64,000 nucleotides of DNA. Origin: Clostridiaceae bacterium (GTDB lineage Bacteria > Bacillota > Clostridia > Lachnospirales > Lachnospiraceae). A program made the position numbers and the translations under genes. The notes under the pieces are model-generated. The model was not told where the DNA came from, made no database searches, and worked only from the letters and a program-made list of their open reading frames with translations. Positions within the stretch are counted from its first letter, which is position 1, and the number at the start of each line of letters is the position of its first letter. This document shows, piece after piece, positions 62,701-64,000 of the stretch. The stretch covers positions 1 through 64,000 of the forward strand of contig CAJTGE010000033.1 in NCBI GenBank assembly GCA_910575795.1, read 5' to 3'.

Positions 62701-62857
62701 GGAACTGTCTCGAAATAACTTCCCAGTAGTCCGCAGGATTTTTCTTCGAGAGCGCTGCTCAAAAATCAGGCGCATAGCGGGCTATGTAACTGATTTTTGA
62801 GCAGCGCTGTCGGAGAAAAAGACAAGGAATATGGGAAGTTATTTCGAGACTGTTCCT
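62700..62857. repeat. 158-bp hairpin element (MITE-like) after luxS
   Basis: 26-bp terminal inverted repeats (AGGAACTGTCTCGAAATAAC plus TTCCCA at 62700-62725; complement at 62832-62857 with one mismatch). Further pairing inside (GCGCTGCTCAAAAATCAG with CTGATTTTTGAGCAGCGC) lets nearly the whole element fold into one hairpin. There is no coding capacity. It could be a non-autonomous transposon or an extended terminator. Confidence 0.7.
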
Positions 62858-62979
62858 AAGCGCCCGTATGTCCGCCCAACACTTTTATTTTACTTTCCTG
62901 CAAGATGTACATACCCCGGAAAGATGAGGGCGCGGCATATGATAAGATGCCATCCTTCATAATCGGAAAGCGAGATTTA

Positions 62980-64000
62980 ATGAATTTTATAAAAAAACTG
63001 TGGGATCATTCCCGTTTTGACCGTTATTTTCTGGGAATCCTGATAGCGGTTGAACTTTTAATGTCTTTTACCTTTTTGGGGTATATCCATATACCCCCTA
63101 TTTCTGTCACCATCGCATACATTCCGATTCTGATCGCAGGATGCCTGCTGGGTCCTGCGCAGTCTGCAATCGTCGGGCTCGTTTTTGGAGCCGCCAGTAT
63201 GTGTAAAGCCTCTGCTTCCTATGTTATGCCGTCCGACGCGGTCTTCTCGCCGTTTTTAAGCGGAGCTCCGGCCAGCAGCCTTTTGCTGAGTATTGGAACA
63301 AGAACACTGTTTGGACTTTTAGTCGGACTGGCATTTAAATTGGCGGTAAAGAGAAAGCACAGCCGCCTGTGGATCGGCGTGATTTCTGCCATTGCTCCCA
63401 AGACGCATTCGCTTCTCGTTTATTCCGCAATGGGCATTTTATTTCCGGAACTGGGATATCATTACAGTTCCGCCTTTCAATTTGACTGGGATGACGCGCT
63501 CTTTGCCGCTGTCTGCGTCATGATCGTGCAGATATTGTGGATTGTATATCACAGAGATGTTATGCAAAACGTAAAGCAGTGTATTGATCAGTCAAACAGC
63601 AATCCCTACGCATCCCAAAAGATGAATCTGTTTTTTGCCGCGTTTGAATTTTTTATGTTATGCATGGCCGTCTGTGCAACCGTCTATTTTTCCGAGAGGG
63701 AATCTTATATGCTGGTACAGCACGGCTTTGCGGTATCTGACAGGATTTCCGCCGATCTGCTGCATCTGCAGATGCAGTTTTTGATCGCTTCGCTGGCGCT
63801 CAATGTGATTTCCGTTATTTTGCTGGTTTCTATTTACAAATATATGGAATACAAAGAGTACAAGGGAGAGATGGACGCCCTGACTGGCGTGATGGGACGG
63901 CGGATGTTTCTTTACCATTGTAATAAAGTACAGGAGACAAACGGCGCAGACCCGCAGCGTACCGGATGGTTTTTGTTTGTGGATGCCGATTATTTTAAGG
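62980..64000 (+). CDS. Membrane GGDEF-domain protein (diguanylate cyclase-like), runs off right edge
   Basis: 340 codons are visible from the ATG at 62980. Six to eight membrane segments form the N-terminal sensor. The first five (IAYIPILIAGCLLGPAQSAI) resemble an ECF-transporter S-component fold. The start of a GGDEF domain follows (MDALTGVMGRRMFLYHC, then LFVDADYFK) as the window ends, so the GGDEF active-site motif itself is outside. It probably makes cyclic di-GMP in response to a small ligand. Confidence 0.85.
   Translation, partial: MNFIKKLWDHSRFDRYFLGILIAVELLMSFTFLGYIHIPPISVTIAYIPILIAGCLLGPAQSAIVGLVFGAASMCKASASYVMPSDAVFSPFLSGAPASSLLLSIGTRTLFGLLVGLAFKLAVKRKHSRLWIGVISAIAPKTHSLLVYSAMGILFPELGYHYSSAFQFDWDDALFAAVCVMIVQILWIVYHRDVMQNVKQCIDQSNSNPYASQKMNLFFAAFEFFMLCMAVCATVYFSERESYMLVQHGFAVSDRISADLLHLQMQFLIASLALNVISVILLVSIYKYMEYKEYKGEMDALTGVMGRRMFLYHCNKVQETNGADPQRTGWFLFVDADYFK

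Noticed and set aside
1-64000. CRISPR arrays, tRNA and rRNA genes
   Set aside because: No regularly spaced repeats and no cloverleaf or rRNA-like stretches were noticed on reading both strands; a dedicated scan was not possible here.

Overview
The window looks like a chromosomal segment of a Gram-positive anaerobe of the class Clostridia, most likely Lachnospiraceae. This is inferred from the strong AGGAGG-type ribosome sites, the str operon (rpsL-rpsG-fusA-tuf), PTS-type DhaKLM, and TnpV, MobC and RepA proteins typical of mobile elements in that family. The backbone looks GC-rich, especially the glycan cluster, while the stretch from about 2.4 to 23.9 kb is visibly AT-rich, as expected of acquired DNA.

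Left part (1-23925): stacked mobile DNA at the 3' end of tuf. A 50-bp perfect repeat of the last codons of tuf (2341-2390 and 23876-23925) brackets a 21.5-kb integrative mobilizable element. Reading leftward from the tuf end it carries a TIGR02391-like protein, an XRE regulator and a HEPN-motif protein (all + strand), then on the - strand xis, int, repA, a parM/parR-like pair, mobC, a relaxase, tnpV, a type I restriction-modification operon (regulator, hsdM, hsdS, a DUF1016 nuclease gene, hsdR) and a complete QatABCD-type anti-phage operon. There is no type IV secretion system, so it would need a helper. Left of the first repeat (about 1612-2340) lies a deletion-scarred remnant of a related element (integrase and XRE fragments). 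That remnant is itself interrupted by a recombinase element (1-1612) made of tandem, ATGA-overlapping tyrosine recombinase genes.

Middle part (23869-38200): the tuf, fusA, rpsG and rpsL genes, a Cu/Zn-SOD-like gene, a primase-like remnant, a 32-codon Fst-like membrane peptide gene, a dicarboxylate symporter, a 5'-truncated malic enzyme joined head-to-head to a 5'-truncated regulator, an alanine:cation symporter, a zinc-dependent phospholipase C-like protein and a lipoprotein.

Glycan locus (38459-55593, all - strand): genes for GDP-D-glycero-alpha-D-manno-heptose (hddC, hddA, gmhB, gmhA) and for the CDP-3,6-dideoxyhexose route (rfbF, rfbG, rfbH), with two GT2 glycosyltransferases, three polytopic membrane proteins of GT-C appearance, a LicD protein and a D,D-carboxypeptidase at the 3' end. 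The reductases needed to finish a CDP-dideoxysugar are not in the window.

Right part (55735-64000): trpS followed by dhaK, dhaL and dhaM (dihydroxyacetone kinase), a repeat-rich region, a zinc-ribbon membrane protein with a small companion ORF, luxS followed by a 158-bp hairpin element, and a membrane GGDEF protein that runs off the edge. Two 118-bp hairpin repeats (28751-28868 and 59228-59345) share a stem arm but have their 13-nt loops in opposite orientation.
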